This document shows, in pieces, positions 6,291 through 6,942 of a stretch of DNA of 6,942 bases; position 1 is the first letter of the stretch; every line of letters starts with the position of its first letter. Origin of the DNA: Ignavibacteriota bacterium (lineage in GTDB: Bacteria; Bacteroidota; Ignavibacteria; Tepidaquicellales; Tepidaquicellaceae); contig PMIW01000240.1 in NCBI GenBank assembly GCA_003158365.1, positions 1 to 6,942 of the forward strand, written 5' to 3'. Made by a program: the position numbers and the translations under genes. The notes beneath the pieces were generated by a model. That model saw nothing but the letters and a program-made list of their open reading frames with translations, was not told the DNA's origin and did not search any database.

Positions 6291-6298
6291 ATTATTTT

Positions 6299-6942
6299 AT
6301 GGCTGATTATAAATCAGAACAAATCAGGAATTTTTCGATAATAGGACACGGTGGCTGCGGTAAAACCATCCTTTCGGAAGGTATTTTATACGCAGCAGGA
6401 GTTACTACAAGATTCGGAAAAATTGAAGAGGGTAATACAGTAAGTGACTACAGGAGAGATGAAGTCGAAAAGCAACTTTCGATAAACTCATCTTTAATGA
6501 ACTGCCTGTGGAAAAACAGCAAAGGCGAAATTTCAAAATTCAATATAATAGATACTCCGGGTTACATGGACTTTTTAGGTGAAGTGAAATCAGCACTGAG
6601 GGTTACAGACACATCATTGCTTCTGGTAGATTCATTTAAAGGCATCGAAGTAGGTACGGAAGCCTGTTTTAAGTTTACGAAAGAGTACAAGAATAATATA
6701 ATTTTAGTTATAAACAAACTTGACCACGAAAATGCAATTTTTGAAGATACACTGACGCAGTTAAGAGAAAGTTTTGGTTCGGAAGTAGTTGTTATAAATT
6801 TCCCCGTTAACCACGGATTAGGATTTAACGAAGTAATCGATGTGATAAAAATGAAAATGTACAGATTCAACACCGACGGAAAAGGCGAATATACAATCGA
6901 AGACATTCCGGCAGATTTTAAAAGCGAAGCGGAAGAATACCA
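6299..6942 (+). CDS. fusA: EF-G-like translational GTPase (EF-G-2/FusA2 type), 3' end off the window
   Basis: 214 residues of the N-terminal GTPase domain are visible. Motifs: G1 P-loop GHGGCGKT (16-23), G3 DTPGYMDF (85-92) and G4 NKLD (139-142). The order and the following region match elongation factor G, which drives ribosomal translocation. Two differences from canonical EF-G are seen. The catalytic histidine of DTPGHVDF is tyrosine here (Y89). The switch I box RGITI reads KQLSI (about 58-62), with S61 in the place of the magnesium-binding threonine. Both are features I know from the EF-G-2/FusA2-like paralog group, which usually coexists with a canonical fusA, so this is probably the paralog; its exact role is not settled. 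The start at 6299 is fixed by AAGGAG. It is divergent from def and does not look like part of a str (rpsL-rpsG-fusA-tuf) operon, which supports paralog status. Confidence 0.88.
   Translation, partial: MADYKSEQIRNFSIIGHGGCGKTILSEGILYAAGVTTRFGKIEEGNTVSDYRRDEVEKQLSINSSLMNCLWKNSKGEISKFNIIDTPGYMDFLGEVKSALRVTDTSLLLVDSFKGIEVGTEACFKFTKEYKNNIILVINKLDHENAIFEDTLTQLRESFGSEVVVINFPVNHGLGFNEVIDVIKMKMYRFNTDGKGEYTIEDIPADFKSEAEEY

Larger units (their letters stand above)
5910..6298. other. 389-nt non-coding divergent region between def and the EF-G-like gene
   Basis: No gene is supported here. The def-proximal part (5910-6020) is almost pure A/T and holds a probable def promoter. The middle (about 6022-6133) is a more GC-rich block of inverted repeats. 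The part next to the EF-G-like gene (6140-6298) is A/T-rich and carries a 22-bp-spaced direct repeat and a strong ribosome binding site. A minus-strand open frame across 5965-6258 reads through the repeat (it contains SFLRKPES, the usual translation of this repeat class) and is judged spurious. Confidence 0.7.

Noticed and set aside
6562..6906. Open frame of 114 codons on the minus strand
   Set aside because: Antisense to the EF-G-like GTPase domain, which has clear G motifs in the plus frame.
1..6942. CRISPR arrays, tRNA or rRNA genes, toxin-antitoxin pairs, insertion-sequence transposases
   Set aside because: No regularly spaced repeat array, no tRNA-like fold noticed, and no transposase or toxin-type protein in any frame examined.

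Overview
The window is AT-rich chromosomal DNA of a Bacteroidota/Ignavibacteria-type bacterium (FCB group). This lineage call is an inference. It rests on the ClpB second Walker A written GTTGVGKT, a form usual in Bacteroidota-like ClpB; a DUF6132-like mini membrane protein; a TAnnTTTG-type -7 box in front of def; and mostly weak Shine-Dalgarno sequences.

Layout, left to right. (1) 1-1017, minus strand: a ClpB-like ATPase gene that begins inside the middle domain, so the N-domain and first AAA+ module are absent; its 3' end lies off the left edge. (2) 1018-1195: a short divergent intergenic region with small direct repeats. (3) 1196-1411, plus: a 71-residue two-helix membrane protein. (4) A strong bidirectional hairpin terminator, then 1533-2501, minus: an unrecognised lipoprotein. 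(5) 2670-4310, plus: an unrecognised secreted, probably beta-propeller protein, divergent from the lipoprotein gene. (6) 4314-4344: a 14-bp tandem repeat between convergent genes. (7) 5909 down to 4364, minus: def then fmt, the classical pair that removes and adds the formyl group of initiator methionine, separated by a 76-nt spacer holding a long hairpin. (8) 5910-6298: a 389-nt non-coding gap with a dispersed-type palindromic repeat, a 22-bp-spaced direct repeat and likely divergent promoters. (9) 6299 to the right edge, plus: the GTPase domain of an EF-G paralog that lacks the canonical catalytic histidine.

Protein-synthesis and protein-quality genes (clpB, def, fmt, EF-G-like) are interleaved with lineage-specific envelope proteins. 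Only def-fmt looks like a functional operon. I see no convincing new multi-gene system. The points most worth checking are the half-length ClpB, the unusual EF-G paralog, and the hairpin elements around def-fmt.
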